Counted from the stretch's first letter, positions 34,993 to 47,715 are shown. The stretch is DNA of 64,000 nucleotides from Gymnothorax reevesii (GCA_029721435.1 CM056584.1:12203739-12267738); one strand, 5' to 3'. The notes: a model not told the origin generated them from the sequence alone. Translations and numbers: made by a program.

Positions 34993-36178
34993 ATAAAAAC
35001 TCACTGATATACTCCCTTTTCTCACTGTATTTTCTCCTGAAAAGTGTGATGGTTCTGCCTTGCAGTGCCTCCCCCTCCTGCTGTCTTCACCTCCACTTCA
35101 ATGAGTCACACCTGTTGCTCGTTGAAGTGGAGGTGAAGTGTCGAGTATTTTAAAGCTGCAGCTGCAGTCTAGTTTTAGCCCTGGTGTTTCGTGTTGCTGC
35201 TGCTCCCCTGTGCTTTTGTGGAAGGTGTATTTATTTTTGTAAATATTAATAAAAACCTTTTACCTTTTTTCAGCCCGTGCGAGTGGGTCCTTTTTCCTGC
35301 TTTTGGCTCCATGGTCCCAGTGCCCGCCGGCTTGTAGATTACAGCCAATCCATGATAGAAAAGTTCTTGGGAACAGAGAAATTAATGACTCTTATTAAAA
35401 AAGGCTGCCTGGTCTTTGGCTCTTCCGGCAAATTAAGATGTAGCACAAATGGCCGCCATTGCAGTCTTGTGTTACAATGTAGATCGATGTGCCTCATTGT
35501 GTCTGCTGCTCCTGGTGTTGCTGACAGAAGAATAGCTCCCGCTCTGAACAGTGCACTCAGGCATTGCAAGAACATGAAGGCAATTGTTTGCTTTCCCGGG
35601 AATACAAGTGTCCTGCTAGGTTATGTCTCCTTTACATTGTCATTAGCAGCCCCGACAAGGTGGGGCTGCTTTCACTACTTGTGTGAGTTTGCCCGCCGTG
35701 TCTGCTGCCGCCGTACTTTGTTTTGCCCATTTTACCAACATTCTTGGTATCTTCAACTTATTTCCAATACTTTAGTCACAGTTATTATACCCCTGCGGAA
35801 TTGTTTTGGCATAGACACTGGTCACTTCAATGGTCCAGGTCATGACAACTGGCCACGCCCCTCAAAATGCTTTTTAACACGAAAGCTTCAAAAGTTTTTA
35901 TAACAGAAAGCTGTAACTTGGCATCTATCAACTACAGAACAGCGCTCTGCTTCTGTTTACTTCTGGGCAAATTCCAGATGTAAGGTCAACGTCACAATGA
36001 GGTCATGACCTCTGACCACGCCCCTCAAAAGAATTGTTAACACTAAAAGGGCTGGTGGAATAGAGGGGCTGCTCACTTTTCTAGTTTGACTATATTTCTA
36101 GACTGTGGATACTGGAATTTTAATCAAAAGTTGTACAGAAATTATATATATTTTTTAAAAATATTCGTTATTGTTTTA
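34993..36178. other. Non-coding, with an LTR-like segment and a hairpin at its left
   Basis: The portion 35,045-35,290 starts TGTGATGGTTCTGCC, close to the start of the LTR family at 29,238 and 37,364, and has TATTTTAAAG near 35,147 and TAATAAAAACC near 35,250, so it may be a shorter related LTR. A perfect 16-bp inverted repeat lies inside (35,086-35,101 and 35,122-35,137). The long open frame 35,277-35,903 starts with GTG, has no family resemblance and no codon bias I can see. I do not call a gene. Confidence 0.45.
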
Positions 36179-36206
36179 CAACCCCAATTCCAAAATAGTT
36201 GAGATG
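36179..36206. repeat. Tc1 terminal fragment
   Basis: CAACCCCAATTCCAAAATAG followed by TTGAGAT matches the extreme end of the Tc1 at 26,577 for about 26 bases and then diverges. No opposite end was found nearby. Confidence 0.5.
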
Positions 36207-36262
36207 AATTGTGCTCTAGAGCCGTTTATGTTTGTGTGCCTTTGTATGTCGGTCAGTGTGCT

Positions 36263-37364
36263 TGTGAGGTAGTGATCTGGACCCAGACGTGAGAACCAAG
36301 CAGTGCAGTAATTTTTTTTTTTTTTTTTTTTGGAAGGGGGTGAACCCCCGCAGAGCAGGAGGCAACGGTACAGAGTCCACAATCCAAAAATCTAAATCCA
36401 AAGGGCGAAATCCAAGTCGTAATCAGCAGCAAACAATACTCGTGGTCGGGCAAAAAAGGGTTTGATACACAGGTGCAGACAGAAATCCAAAATGGAGCCA
36501 AAATTGTAAAACAGGAACAGTCCAGTCAGAAGTAAATCACAAAGAATACAAGGCGAAAACAATGGGTAGCACAGGGAAACCAAGGGAAACGTTCTGACAA
36601 AGAGCTGGCTATGAAAAGACTGCTTAAATAGACAAACGGGAAGTCACATGCTACAAGGGGAAACAGGTGAACTGGATCAGACTAATTAACAAAGGAATGA
36701 ACATGAGGAAGTTCCTAATTACAAGAAATTGGCAAAAGCCGAAACGTGGACAGGGATCATGAAGACAGCATATTGACAAACATAAGGCTCCGGTTAGGGA
36801 GTTCTACCGTGCACAGAGTGAGAGGCAGAACAGTGATTAGCCAGTTGCAGAAAATCAAAGTAAATAGAGTGAAGGCAAGGGGCGGAGACTAGAGCAGAGC
36901 GAGTGCTGAGAGCTCGTTAGTCAATTAGTAATGTGCAGCTATAAATCCCTAGTGCTTGTTAGTAAGTTAGTACTATAAACAATGTTAGTCTTGGTTAGTA
37001 AGTTTCACTAAAACAACAAACTGTTAGTATTGTTAGTAATATAGAAAAGCAAGGTGAAGGAAGTAAACGAGATTGGAAGGAATGGTTGAAATCCGAGAAA
37101 CCATGAAATCACCTGAAAGTGTGGCACACAATACTGGGGCAGTGAGCAGTCACATGACGTAAGACCAGACTGGGGGAGACAAAGTGCAATGCATGGTATG
37201 AGATAAAACATGGAACGGATTATGACTGCAATGGTGGAATATGGCAGAAAATACAGAATCAAACAGAAACAAAACAAGGCGTGGAATCCTAATCACAAAT
37301 ACAGTGCATGGTCAGACACAGCAGAATTCATAATCAAACATGGCGGTCTGGCAGAATCATAACA
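36263..37364 (-). mobile_element. Second solo-LTR-like copy, inverted
   Basis: Its minus strand begins TGTTATGATTCTGCC (37,364) and ends CACTACCTCACA (36,263), matching the LTR at 29,238-30,821 throughout: CTTTGTCTCCCCC, TTGACTAACGAGCTCTCAGC, GTCCACGTTTCGGCTTTTGC. Flanks show an imperfect 5-bp duplication (GTGCT / GTGCA). A TATTTAAG box lies near 36,625 on the minus strand. Where the other copy has its AATAAA signal, this one carries a run of about 20 A (T at 36,312-36,331), so that signal appears lost. About 1.1 kb, non-coding. Confidence 0.75.
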
Positions 37365-38794
37365 GTGCATCTTTCTGTGTGTGCAGGTAAGTATGCATTT
37401 GTGTGTTTTTGTGTTTGCCTTTGTGCTTACAGGTGTGTCTGAGTGTGTGTGTGTGTCTGCGTGTGTGTCTGGTCGATTTGTGCCCCGAGATGCCATCATC
37501 ACGCGTTGGTATTCTTAGCTCATTCCTCACTCTCACTGAAACTCTTATCAAGTAATAACACCTCTGTGATTGACTCCAATGACGCCCTACGTCAATGATA
37601 ACTGTTTTAAAAATACAAAGTCTATAATTGTCTTCCTTAGACAGCATGTACTCATTGTCTTTCCTCACCTAATGTTTCCCCATTTGTCAATTTGTTGAAC
37701 TACTGTGGTATTCACAGCAATGGAGAAATATTTTATGGACGAATAAAGCGCCGGTTGCGTAACTGATTTGAACTCCCTGAGCTACTTCTCCATGGGTCTA
37801 CTGCACAGACTCTGGCTCCAAATTTTTCCTCGAAACTGCACTACAATATCAAAATGCTTCTCTCCGAGCATTGTAGTCTATGATTATGTGTACTCCGTGG
37901 TCTGTGAGGTATGTGTGTATGTGGCTGTATGATAGCTTCTCTGTATGTTATTGTATGAGAAGTTCAGTCTGTGAGTCAATAGATTAGGTCAGCAGACTGG
38001 TTTTCCTGTGCCCAGGACAAGGTGACCCCAGAGGCCCCACCCCCCCACCCCCCTTTCCCATGCCCCGACCCACCCAAACTTGTACATGCATCTCCCAGAC
38101 GAAGACATTCTCTTACATAATATCAATTCCTGATAATGAACCACCTTTGTTTTGTCAGTCCATCTTTCATATGTAAATATGCAAAGCAGATGCTGATTGT
38201 GTTACATATGCCAAGCCCAGAGACTTACACGCACAGTATTACTGAACAAAAATAGGCACTGTAATCAACAAATGCAGCCCAGTATAACATATCATAAGTA
38301 TTTTTTTTGTGTAACAAGAAGCTGTTAGAACCATGTTCCAAAAGTTCCAGTGTCTTGTACTTTTATTGGTGTTTAAATGTTTATTTTTGAACTCTAAATG
38401 CATGCAATCCGACAAACTTTTGAGTTAGCACTATCATTGATGAGACTTCAAAGTCCAGTTTCTGGGAAATTTGAAGGAAGGTTACAATATGAGTGTGTAT
38501 GGATGTAAAAGATCTAATTATTAATAAATTAGAAAGGAAATCTAAACCTTATCTAAATACCATTTACAGCAGCATTAACTACACGACATTCTACTTCAAG
38601 ATATAATTTCAAGACGTTTCAGTTAATTACCGTCCATGCAATCTCATACTGTTGCCTTCCTCTTTGATGCAAGACTGAATGTTTTCATCATTAATGGCAA
38701 TGCAGCTTATTGGTAACCTGTTTGCTCAGTAAATCGATTCAATTGGTTGTCTGATTCTTGATTGTAAACAGATTGAGAGTTGACTTGTATTATC
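37365..38794. other. Non-coding
   Basis: Short GT-rich and C-rich runs (for example 38,038-38,055) only. No gene or known element recognised. Confidence 0.45.
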
Positions 38795-38950
38795 GTCTGG
38801 GGTCTGGGGTCCAAACACCATGGGGTCCAACTGGGTAGGGACTGGGGTTCAAGTGGTCAGCGGTCCAACTGGTTTGGGTGCAAATGGTCGGGGGTCCAAC
38901 CAGTACTGGGTCCATTCAGTTAGGGTCCAACTGGTATCGGGCCCAAATGG
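38795..38950. repeat. Degenerate GGGTCCAACTGGT minisatellite
   Basis: About eight imperfect copies of a 17-22 bp unit with core GGGTCCAACTGGT and variants such as GGGTGCAAATGGT and GGGCCCAAATGGC. Spacing is irregular, so this is an old tandem array. Confidence 0.7.
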
Positions 38951-39504
38951 CCTATACCCGACAAGTCCCAGGTTGAAGTTAAGCTAGGCTTAAATCTGGT
39001 TGTCAGTGGCTGTGTTGTGTGTTCAACTATTTTAACTTGCTGGAGGATATCCTCATTGGCCACTTTGTAATCATTTTGCACACTTCACAAATTTGGTCAT
39101 GAAATCTCTTGCACCTCTTTTCATTTTCTCTTTCTTATTTCCCCAGTCTTTTTTGTGCTCCTGATTTTGGCGGCTGGCCATTTTCACAGTTTGCACTCAC
39201 TTGAAGCGGGTGGGTTTTAGCCAATAGAACTTTTGAATTGAGGTGGTGTAATGGGCCAAACCATTTTTTGTCTGACTGGAAAGTAAAAAATGTTTTCGAC
39301 CACCATGTCAAGGAAAATTAGGACAATAAAAAAGCACAAACATTATATTTGACACAAATACTATACTTTTCTTTCTACAAAAAAGCAAATATTGTCAAAT
39401 TATTCCAGCAGATCTTTTAACGATCAAAGACCGCAGTTCTGGGCCACCCCGACCCAGGGCCTGGAACATCAGACTGGGTGGTTCCCCCATGTCAGGGGCT
39501 GCCG
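38951..39504. other. Non-coding
   Basis: No gene or repeat recognised. Confidence 0.4.
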
Positions 39505-40812
39505 TGGCACTGGAACGGGGAATTGGGGGGCACAGACACGTCCCTTTAACATAAGAGTTAGTCTTGGCTAGTTCTCAATAATTTTCCTTTATTGATGCAT
39601 TTTCCAGTTTTTGTAATTGGCAACTGAAGACAGGTTTCTCTCCATATGCGATCTAACAACAATGAAATCATAGGCTAAATTCATTACAGAAAAATAATCC
39701 ATAATATAATAGCGAAGTGGACTTTTCCTGCATGCGTGTGTCTGACCACTGTAATATTATGTCCCCTCCTGGGGATTCCCCTGTATGTTCCCTCCCCACG
39801 CACACAGCATGTGTGCCCAATCAGTGGAAAATGGCCGGGCAAGGTGGCTGTCATCGAGGTGCTTTCTCTTGCGGCCTGGCATCTGTTTTTTGGAATTCAT
39901 TCATTTGGAATTCATTGTACAATTTGTACGCGTGTGTATTTGTGTGGCATGTGCGCACACACGGTCACATGACTGAGTCACTCCAGTGAAGACTCAGCAA
40001 ATGCTGAGTGCACACACGGTCACGTGACAGCCACCTTGGTGTTCATGGTAACACCATAGCAACATGATCACATCCTAATGGTGCATTGTACACTATAATA
40101 TAAAAGTAGTGATTGGCCTGATACACATGCAGATTTCCTGAGTCCCAAGCCAATTCATCCACAAGAGTCCTGAATCCCAAAAAACATATGCCAGGCTGCA
40201 AGCGAAAGCATCTCAATGACAGCCCAAGTGCTGTGACTGATCATGCTGATATGCCAAGCCTAATACCACGACCATGGATAGATATCATCAGAAACTTAGA
40301 TCAACTCATTGCATAAAACAATAAAATTTAAACTTTGGCTGAAAATTGGGCCCCATGTGGGTTGAATCTAGAACCTGTGGATCCCCTTTCATTCTCGGTA
40401 TGGCGTGGGTTGATAAAAAAAAAGTGGCACTCAGCAGTTAAATGTTGCAAATATGTGTCCAGATGAATGATTGTTGTCTTACTGAGGAGAACTAGCAGCA
40501 CCTGTTCACTGTGGAGTGCTCTCGGTGTGATTCTTCTGTTTATGAAAATGACTGAGAACAGGTCAGGCTAATACTACTTCTAAACGGATTTGTTGTGCAA
40601 CCCAATTCTCAGTTATGGTTCTGCCACTGTACTGAATTTAGCACATGATTTCATTGCAGTTAGATCGCATATGGAGAGAAAGTGTGTCTTCAGATGCCAG
40701 TTATAATAATTGGAAAACGCGTCAATAAAAGAAAATTATTGAGAACTCACCAGGACTAATTCTTGTCATAAAGGGACGTGTCTGCGCCCCCCCAATTTCC
40801 AGTTCTACTGCC
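39505..40812. mobile_element. Non-autonomous DNA element with ~180-bp inverted termini
   Basis: The left end (GGGGAATTGGGGGGCACAGA, CACGTCCCTTTA, then GCAACTGAAGACAGG and ATATGCGATCTAAC) reappears inverted at the right end, read inward as AAATTGGGGGGGCGCAGACA, CGTCCCTTTATGACAA and GCATCTGAAGACACAC. The arms are about 180 bp, roughly 80% alike. The interior holds no transposase; a 42-codon frame (MPGCKRKHLNDSPSAVTD) near 40,190 has no known resemblance. A related lone arm at 42,245-42,700 starts CAGTGGCGTAGCTAG, which resembles hAT ends. Superfamily therefore tentative. Confidence 0.7.
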
Positions 40813-41916
40813 GCAGCAGGTCGGGGGACCTGCTTTGCTCAGTGATGTTATTTCAGTTTTTACTGTGTGCTCTTGCAAATTAGATAAGAAATGATATTGT
40901 GAGTATGAACGTAAAGTGCTGACAATATACTTGCGCTATTCCCATGCAAGGTGTGTGATTTCCAGCCCTTTTATACATCATTCCTCATTTTTGTGGCGCT
41001 AAAATAAACTGAACCAGTGTGACTGCATGCTGAAACTACATAACTGATCTTAGTTTTTCTTGCAGCCGCTGGGGATATTTAAGGGTTTTGATCATGTTTA
41101 AGGTCAGCGGCAGCAATTTTGGTCCCTGTTCCCAGGTGTGGGTGGCTTTAATTAGCCGATACTTCAGACCCCCGCCACCCACAAACCAGCACTACCCCAT
41201 AAGGCATGCCGTTTGATTAAAAGGCCATCCTCCAATCAATGACAGAACCGAGGGAGGCCGATTTCCTAAAAATAGCATGTGCTGTACGCTTAAGTGTCAA
41301 GAAACGGAGAGGAAGACGGGGAGATAATCAGAGTGGCCTTTCGTTGCGACTGCTACAATAAGCGAACCTCCGGCCCAGCATTTCAGACAGACTCTACTTC
41401 CCTTAACCTTCTGCCAGCAGAACACTTTGTCATTGTGTGTGTCACCAAGGACAGCTCTGCTCCCCTGCGACCATAACCCACAGTGCCCCAGTCCAACTGG
41501 TATTATTGATAATCAAGCAGCTGCCAACTGTTTCCATGGCAACTGGCACAGAAACCTGTCTTTGATTGGAAGGTGAATGGGGGGGAAAAAAATCAATGAG
41601 TGCTTTCAATGGCAAGGACGGTTGGGATAAAATGGCTGACGCACTGCCGGGGAAAATGGATTTTGGCACTCAACCCTTTATTTTTATTTTTTTTTTTGCA
41701 GTTTTACTCCTCAATTTTATGCTGTTTAGATGGGTGTGTGTGCCTATTACTTGGAAACATGGTCAAATGTACGGTCTGTAATGAAAACTGGGACAGAAGT
41801 ACAGAAATATCCATGAAAACCAATAATTGTTCATTCTTGTGGTTGGAGATGATTTATTTTCATAATTTTGGTTCAGAACTTATTTTTCTATCCATTTGTT
41901 TATCTCTTCATGTGGT

Positions 41917-41956
<40 letters not shown>

Positions 41957-42244
41957 CTTGTGTTCACTGAGTAACAAGTACTAGAAAACACTTGTTTTCC
42001 TGCAGAGTGGGGACATTATTGAGATGTGAGAACATTTTTTCCTGTCCTCAACTGCAAAGGCAAAATGTGGCTTATTTGTTAAGTTTAGGGGTTAGATTAG
42101 AATTAGGGACAGGCTAAGGTTTGGGTAAGGGTATGGGTTAGGCATGTGTTGTTTAGCTGTTGTAAACTTGCACCATTTTTGCTAGTTATTTTAACTGTAA
42201 TTTTACAGTTTATAATAGAGGTTCCGGGTATGTTTACTGTAAAC
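40813..42244. other. Non-coding, with a (GT)n at 41,919-41,955
   Basis: No gene recognised. A clean GT microsatellite lies at 41,919-41,955. The tract 42,080-42,145 (TTTAGGGGTTAGATTAGAAT, then GGGTATGGGTTAGGCATG) resembles a common fish interspersed motif. The stretch 41,100-41,300 contains no repeat I know. Confidence 0.5.
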
Positions 42245-42700
42245 CACAGCAGTGGCGTAGCTAGAAATGGGAATTGGGGTGGCACAGACACGTCCCTTTA
42301 TGACAATTGGGATAGTCCTGGCTACTTCTCAATTATTTTTCTTTATTGCCGCGTTCTCCAATTATCGTAATAGGCAACTGAAGACACGGTATCTCATGCG
42401 ATCTAACAGCGATGAAATCATGGGGTAAATTCCGTAAAACTGAGAATTGGGGTGGACGTAACATCTGTTTTAAAGAATTATTAGTCCTGACCTGTTCGCA
42501 GTCATTTTCATGATTATTAAAAGGTTCACTCTGAGAGCGCTCCGCACTTAACAGAAGCTGCTTGTTCTCCCCGATTAGGTAAGACGACAATCATTCATCT
42601 GGACACGTTTGCTTAATTTAAATCAACGTTATTCAAAATTACTCTCGGTATTGAGTGGGAAAAAAGTGACACTTGGCAGTGAAATAGGCTATAAAAAGCA
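42245..42700 (+). mobile_element. Lone arm of the 39.5-kb element family
   Basis: Starts CAGTGGCGTAGCTAGAAATG and follows the reverse complement of about 40,400-40,800: GGCACAGACACGTCCCTTTA, GCAACTGAAGACACGG, GCGATCTAACAGCGATGAAA, ACGACAATCATTCATCTGGA. Only one end is present; the other side runs into the CR1 3' fragment at 42,737. Confidence 0.7.
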
Positions 42701-42736
42701 TGCGGCTCTATTTGACGTTGATTTAAATTGACTTAA

Positions 42737-42853
42737 AGATAGATACCATTGAGTCATTGAGTATCTGAAGTGATATATTCACAATAGTATAAAGAAACTG
42801 GCGAGCGTAGTTGGGCTGAACAGCCTGTTGTCACCACTTATGGTGTGTTATGA
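42737..42853 (+). mobile_element. CR1 3'-end fragment
   Basis: Matches the last C-terminal codons and 3' UTR of the CR1 at 31,600-31,727: AGATACCATTGAGTCATTGA, ATAGTATAAAGAAACTGGCG, GTAGTTGGGCTGAACAGCC. A heavily 5'-truncated second insertion. Confidence 0.85.
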
Positions 42854-44544
42854 CTAATCATGGCTGGATCCAGGGGGCTACAGGCCCCCCCAGCTCCTCC
42901 TGACTTACTGACATATATGTCAGCCCATTAACTGTGTGCTTCAGCCAAAATCTAAAGATCGTTCAATCACTTAATAGCAAATGGATTTTCTTGATGTTAC
43001 TGATTGGCTTGTTGAATATTGGCAACAGCGTCTATAGCTCCACCTCCACAGTCACTGATAAAACTGATATCAATCAGAAGTTCTTATCACTTGGCTCGCC
43101 CCGAGTAATAGTCAGGCATGTTGGATAGCGGTTTCATTAGATTTTGATTGTACAATTAGTTTCTTCAATTACACATGAATATTCCATACCTTAATTTAAG
43201 CTTATACCTTTATTTGTACCCTTCACATTTCATCGTCGACATAGTCTTTCAGTTAACGTAAATAGGTAACTGATTTTTATTTTTTTTTTACAAAATAAAC
43301 ACAAAACAGGTGCTAGTCAGTGTCAATTTCTCTGCCTTCTAATTCCTCATTATCAAATAAATGGTTCAATTTTGTGACCATCCATCAATAATTATACTAA
43401 TCAAGAGCCTACTGATAGTTCGAAAGTTACTGGTACATCTGTTTAAATTTATCTCTTATTATTCTGCAGTTTCCCGTAAAGTGTGATGTGAATATGGAAG
43501 TTTAATTGTTCATAACATGCATAACTATTTTTGACAATATTGCCTAAAAGGGTACTGAAGAAAATGTAACAACTCATTAAAATGCTATGGTTGCATTTGT
43601 GGTTGTAATGAAACCTGCAGACACGGCGGTCCCCTGGGACTGAGTTTGAGAAGCACTGCTCAGGCCATCGCCATGTACAAGCCTCATACTCAAGGGCAGA
43701 AATGAGAAAGAGACCAGCAACTGGAGGAACTATTGTTCACCTGTTTGGCCCAAATATATACAGTACATTAAAAGCATAGGAAAAACTGTACGGTTTCTTG
43801 CTGCTATTCAGTTGCCCCCCTGTGGAACCTCTGAGAGCCCTCTGTCTATGAATGATAATTTCTCTGCTGGGCTTTTCCTGAAGCTGTTTGAGTACACATT
43901 CACAAAGGATGCTACACTTAGAGTCATCGCCAGTAGTATACCTCTAAATGAAAAGAATACTTCTCATAATCTGAAAAATAAGCTTATTGAAACCCTGGCA
44001 AATTTGGTGTGGCTTCAGATTAAAAACAAATATGACCACGCTGACACAGCAGGGTTTTGCATTAAAAGTGATAGGAGCAACATAGAAAATCCGTCAAGAA
44101 TTAGCTTTTTTTCTGTGAATTCTCTCCTTCCACATTGAATTCACTGCTACTAGCATTTACACTTCGCACTCTCCTCCTCTGGTGGTGTGTACCAACTGTT
44201 TTGTTTACTTGAGGTTCTTCCTAATAGATAATAGCGTCTGCTATGGGAATGTAAATGTATGAACAAATACTAAACATTTTGAATAAGAAATGGCTTAGTT
44301 TTTTTTTTTTTTGTTGTTGCTTGAGTGTATGAGTGTATGCAGGGATGGGTTTGGGTGGGTATGGTGGTTTAGTCCTCAGTATACTGACAACTAGAAACTA
44401 GACCACCACTGTGTACCATTACACTCCCAAGAAATTTACACTGCACCCCCATCAAAGCAGGCTGCATCTGGCCCTGTGACTAATCAGTGAAATCAGCCAA
44501 TGTAGCCACTGGTTAGAAGGAATAACCGAAGTCCTCCAAGGCGC
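42854..44544. other. Non-coding
   Basis: No gene. GACTGAGTTTGAGAAGCACTG at about 43,640-43,661 resembles one end of a hAT MITE, but no partner end was found. The rest is unrecognised. Confidence 0.4.
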
Positions 44545-47500
44545 TTGATTGGACAGCACTGCTCTACCAGTCTGATTTCTTTTCTCTTGTGTGAAGCTTT
44601 GAGAGCTGTGTCCTGTCCTCTTTTATCTCTCCTACCTCAAGAACTGAGGGCCCTGAAAGCGGTAACATATTTCAAATGTGACGACTCATGTCAAGCTGAG
44701 TGGCTAGGCTCGAAAGTTGTGGCAGCCATCTTCAGGAGATGTGGTAAAAGCACTCATAATGCGCTGCCAAAGTCGTGACGTCACTCCGTGGTCAACCTCC
44801 AGAAGCCATGGCAACTGGTTCACGCCGAACAAACCAAACTACTTGCAAAGTGTTTATCGCCATGAGCCTCCTGTTTATGTGTGGAATTATGCTTTATTTT
44901 CAGCCATCTTAAACCCAAAATATGCTCACTATAAAAGAACAGAAGGCATTTCTTAGTGTCTTTTCATCGTCAAATACTAGGTAATTTGTGCCGTGTGTTT
45001 AGCACACGAGTGAATGTGTCGTTATGCTGTGAGCGTGAACCATTGTCAAGGAAGTGAGTGCTGACTGATGTTACTGAGCCTTTCTATTGTATAACCTGAA
45101 AGTTTGATTTGGCTGGATTTTACTCAAAATACGTGTCAATTCATATTGTTGGAACACAGGCACATTCCATGTGTAAAATTTGGTTGATTTAACAGCAAGC
45201 TTATACAACCTGGATGCTCTGTTGCCTGCCTCGAATCTCCTTTGTTCTGCCCAGCAGGGGGTTTGGAGCCATTTGCTCTGGCCCTCTGAAACTCACAGAC
45301 CTCTTCTCAATTAAAGTCAGGATCAGTTACTTTTAAGCTGCTTAAAACGATCTTAACCTCTATCAAATTCATAATATATTTCTGTTCAATATCCTAGGAA
45401 GGAACCTGTTATATGTTGATAACGCAATTGGGCTATAATATTCCATCTTAAGGCTTTTCCATGACAACTGCATCATTTTAATACATATTCATAGCATGTT
45501 TGGTCTCTTTACTCTTGGGGGAGTCCAAGGAGTTGAATGGAACATGTTTCATTTCCCTTGGAATTATGGTTCGTTTGTAAGATTCATTCAAGCAACTACC
45601 CTAGTCTCCCTGTGCAAATTATCTTATCACCTAGGCCAGTAAAACTCTGATTCGGCCGACCTTCCCTCTACCTTTTTTGGAGGCGTGGTTTGGAGTCTTT
45701 AAAGGTACGAGATCCTGAGGGGGCGTTCTCTTCTTTCTGGGCTCTTGGCTTCTCTTCTCTTCTTGCTCCTGCTCTTCTTATTCTGTCCTGGCCTTCTCTG
45801 TCAACATCTGACGCGCTTAGGTGAGTTGGGGAGGGGTCACATGTTGCCTTGTTCCGGAGCGGGGGGACATTTGAGTTCTCCCCGACCACGTGGAGCGACT
45901 TTAGCTCCGCGTGGTCATTCATCTTTTCCAGGTATGAGAATACTCTAAATCCTTCTAAATTATATGTAACGGTAATTGGCTTATCATTGATTTGTTTGAT
46001 TCAAGTTGTGCCTACCTGGTAAATTAAATTATTGTTATTCCTTTTCCAGCCTGCGTGTTCTCATTGTAAATTCTTTCTGGCCTTGTTGCGATTGGGACTT
46101 AAGGGGAGACTCCTACCAAGACATGTGTAGGTAGCGATACTTCTAAGTTAGATTGAGATTGGGTTCTACCTATTAAGGGGATATGAAATTACCGGCTCTT
46201 AAGATTTAGCTATTGGTTAATCTTTCTAAGGGGCCCTTTGATATGCATAAACCTAGGTTCGTGGTACGTTCATACTCAGAGCCATTTGCCTGATGTTGCT
46301 ACCATGACAGTCTCTTCTATCCAATGGATTTATCGTCGAATTAGACCAGGCAGAGACGCCTATTTTAACCCTAGGGGGTGTTCTGCTTAGTGACAATGGT
46401 TTTCGCAGACAGAGTTTGGGTGCGTAACTGCCCTGAGATTCACGCATGCTGTTTCAAAATTATCAATTCTAATTCTAATTTGGAGTCAGATTTTTAACGA
46501 GGATTATAGCTAAATTTTGTATTCTAACTGTTATATGGAGTCAGATAAATCGTAACCATTGCGTTTTCATGCCCCGTCCTCGGACGGTGAATAAATATCC
46601 ATTATATTGTGATTCACACCAGCCAGAAGAATGCTCTAATTCAAGTTAGACTAAAAGAACACGTGAGGCCTTCACCCCGGCAACATCCGCCTTTTGGTTA
46701 TTGCTCTTTTGGGGTTTTACACTATTGAAACGCCAGAAACAAATTTTAACGGTATAATGCTGTAAATTTTAGCACTGAAGACAAACGTGTTCAAATGTGC
46801 AATGCTTTTATGCTCAGGTTTTAGCATAAATTCCCGTTCTCATCTCTGTTCTTTCTCCTCTGTTCCCTTATGAGGCTCTGTGGTACATAGTGCTCATGGG
46901 AAATGCCCAGTCTAAATTGTAGCTTGTTTACTTTTCGTTAGCCGAACATGACCCAGCCTGCCCTCGCTTTAATGATCTAATGGGGAGAAGTCCACATTGT
47001 TGTGATGCTATGAAGATTAATTTGGCTCGAATGAAGTGAAAGTGTTTTTTAAGGTCAAGTACCTGTACCAAGTAATGAATTATTGATCAGGCAGAGGTCT
47101 GGAACTGTATGTGACCATCAAACAGCAATTTAAACTGCCTAATCCCCTGCCAAAGATGACAGACTAAACTAGCCTATTAATCATATTATGAGATTTAACG
47201 TCCTAATTTTTCTCTCTGAAGTTGAAAATATGACCTCATTTTTCGTTGCCATGTGCTTGATAAGTGATATCCTTATTCCATTGATGAATCCAAAAATTAG
47301 TCGAAATTATCCCGCCTTATTGGCAAATTTTTGTCTTGCTGAGATAAAAGGTACTAGAAATAAGTGTCTTAACTCTTAATTCTTAATACAAGATTAGAAT
47401 GCTCGGTAAGATGAACTTATTTTTTATTTTTTTGCTGCTACTGCACTGGTTGTGCAACATATTTAGTTAGGTTTAGAATCGATTATTAAATATTGCATTT

Positions 47501-47715
47501 TCACTGTCATTGAAATAATATTCATTTGTTTTCTTGGTTTTGGACTATGCTTTGGTCTTGGACGGGGTGTGATCATAAAATTGGGCTTTTGCACACAAAT
47601 AAAAATGAATGTGTATAAATGGTGCTTTCTTGACATGGAGAAGTTCCCTGAGACACGGAGAACTACACTATGGACAGTAGTGTTTACACTGCCTCTTGTG
47701 CTTTTGAAAAATCTT
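44545..47715 (+). repeat. Old tandem segmental duplication, copy A
   Basis: Blocks of this interval recur in the same order and orientation about 3.5 kb downstream. 44,560-44,830 matches 48,030-48,290 (GAACTGAGGGCCCT; TGTGGCAGCCATcTTCAGG against TGTGGCAGCCATgTTCAGG). 46,770-47,150 matches 50,240-50,870 (ACGTGTTCAAA, GGAAATGCCCAGT, CCACATTGTTG, GCTATGAAG, AATTATTGATCA). 47,580-47,710 weakly matches 51,000-51,140. No coding sequence is conserved between the copies. The unmatched middle of each copy holds a different insertion. Confidence 0.65.
45640..46720 (+). repeat. Unclassified LTR-like insertion in duplication copy A
   Basis: Absent from copy B. It contains CTTTAAAGG near 45,697 (TATA-like), a pyrimidine-rich stretch, GC-rich leader-like sequence, and AATAAA at 46,590-46,595 next to a CCGTCC/GGACGG hairpin. 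These fit a retroelement LTR, but I could not set ends or find a target duplication. Confidence 0.3.

Noticed and set aside
35277..35903. 208-codon open frame
   Set aside because: Starts at GTG, shows no family resemblance, and overlaps LTR-like and unclassified DNA.
36176..37668. Frames of 60-103 codons on the minus strand
   Set aside because: They lie in or beside the inverted LTR copy and a GT-rich flank; no conserved product.
43640..43661. hAT MITE end (TGAGTTTGAGAAGCACTG)
   Set aside because: Only one end resembles the family; no inverted partner or target duplication found.
45668..45948. Overlapping 67- and 84-codon frames on opposite strands
   Set aside because: Pyrimidine-rich biased sequence in an LTR-like segment; no domain.
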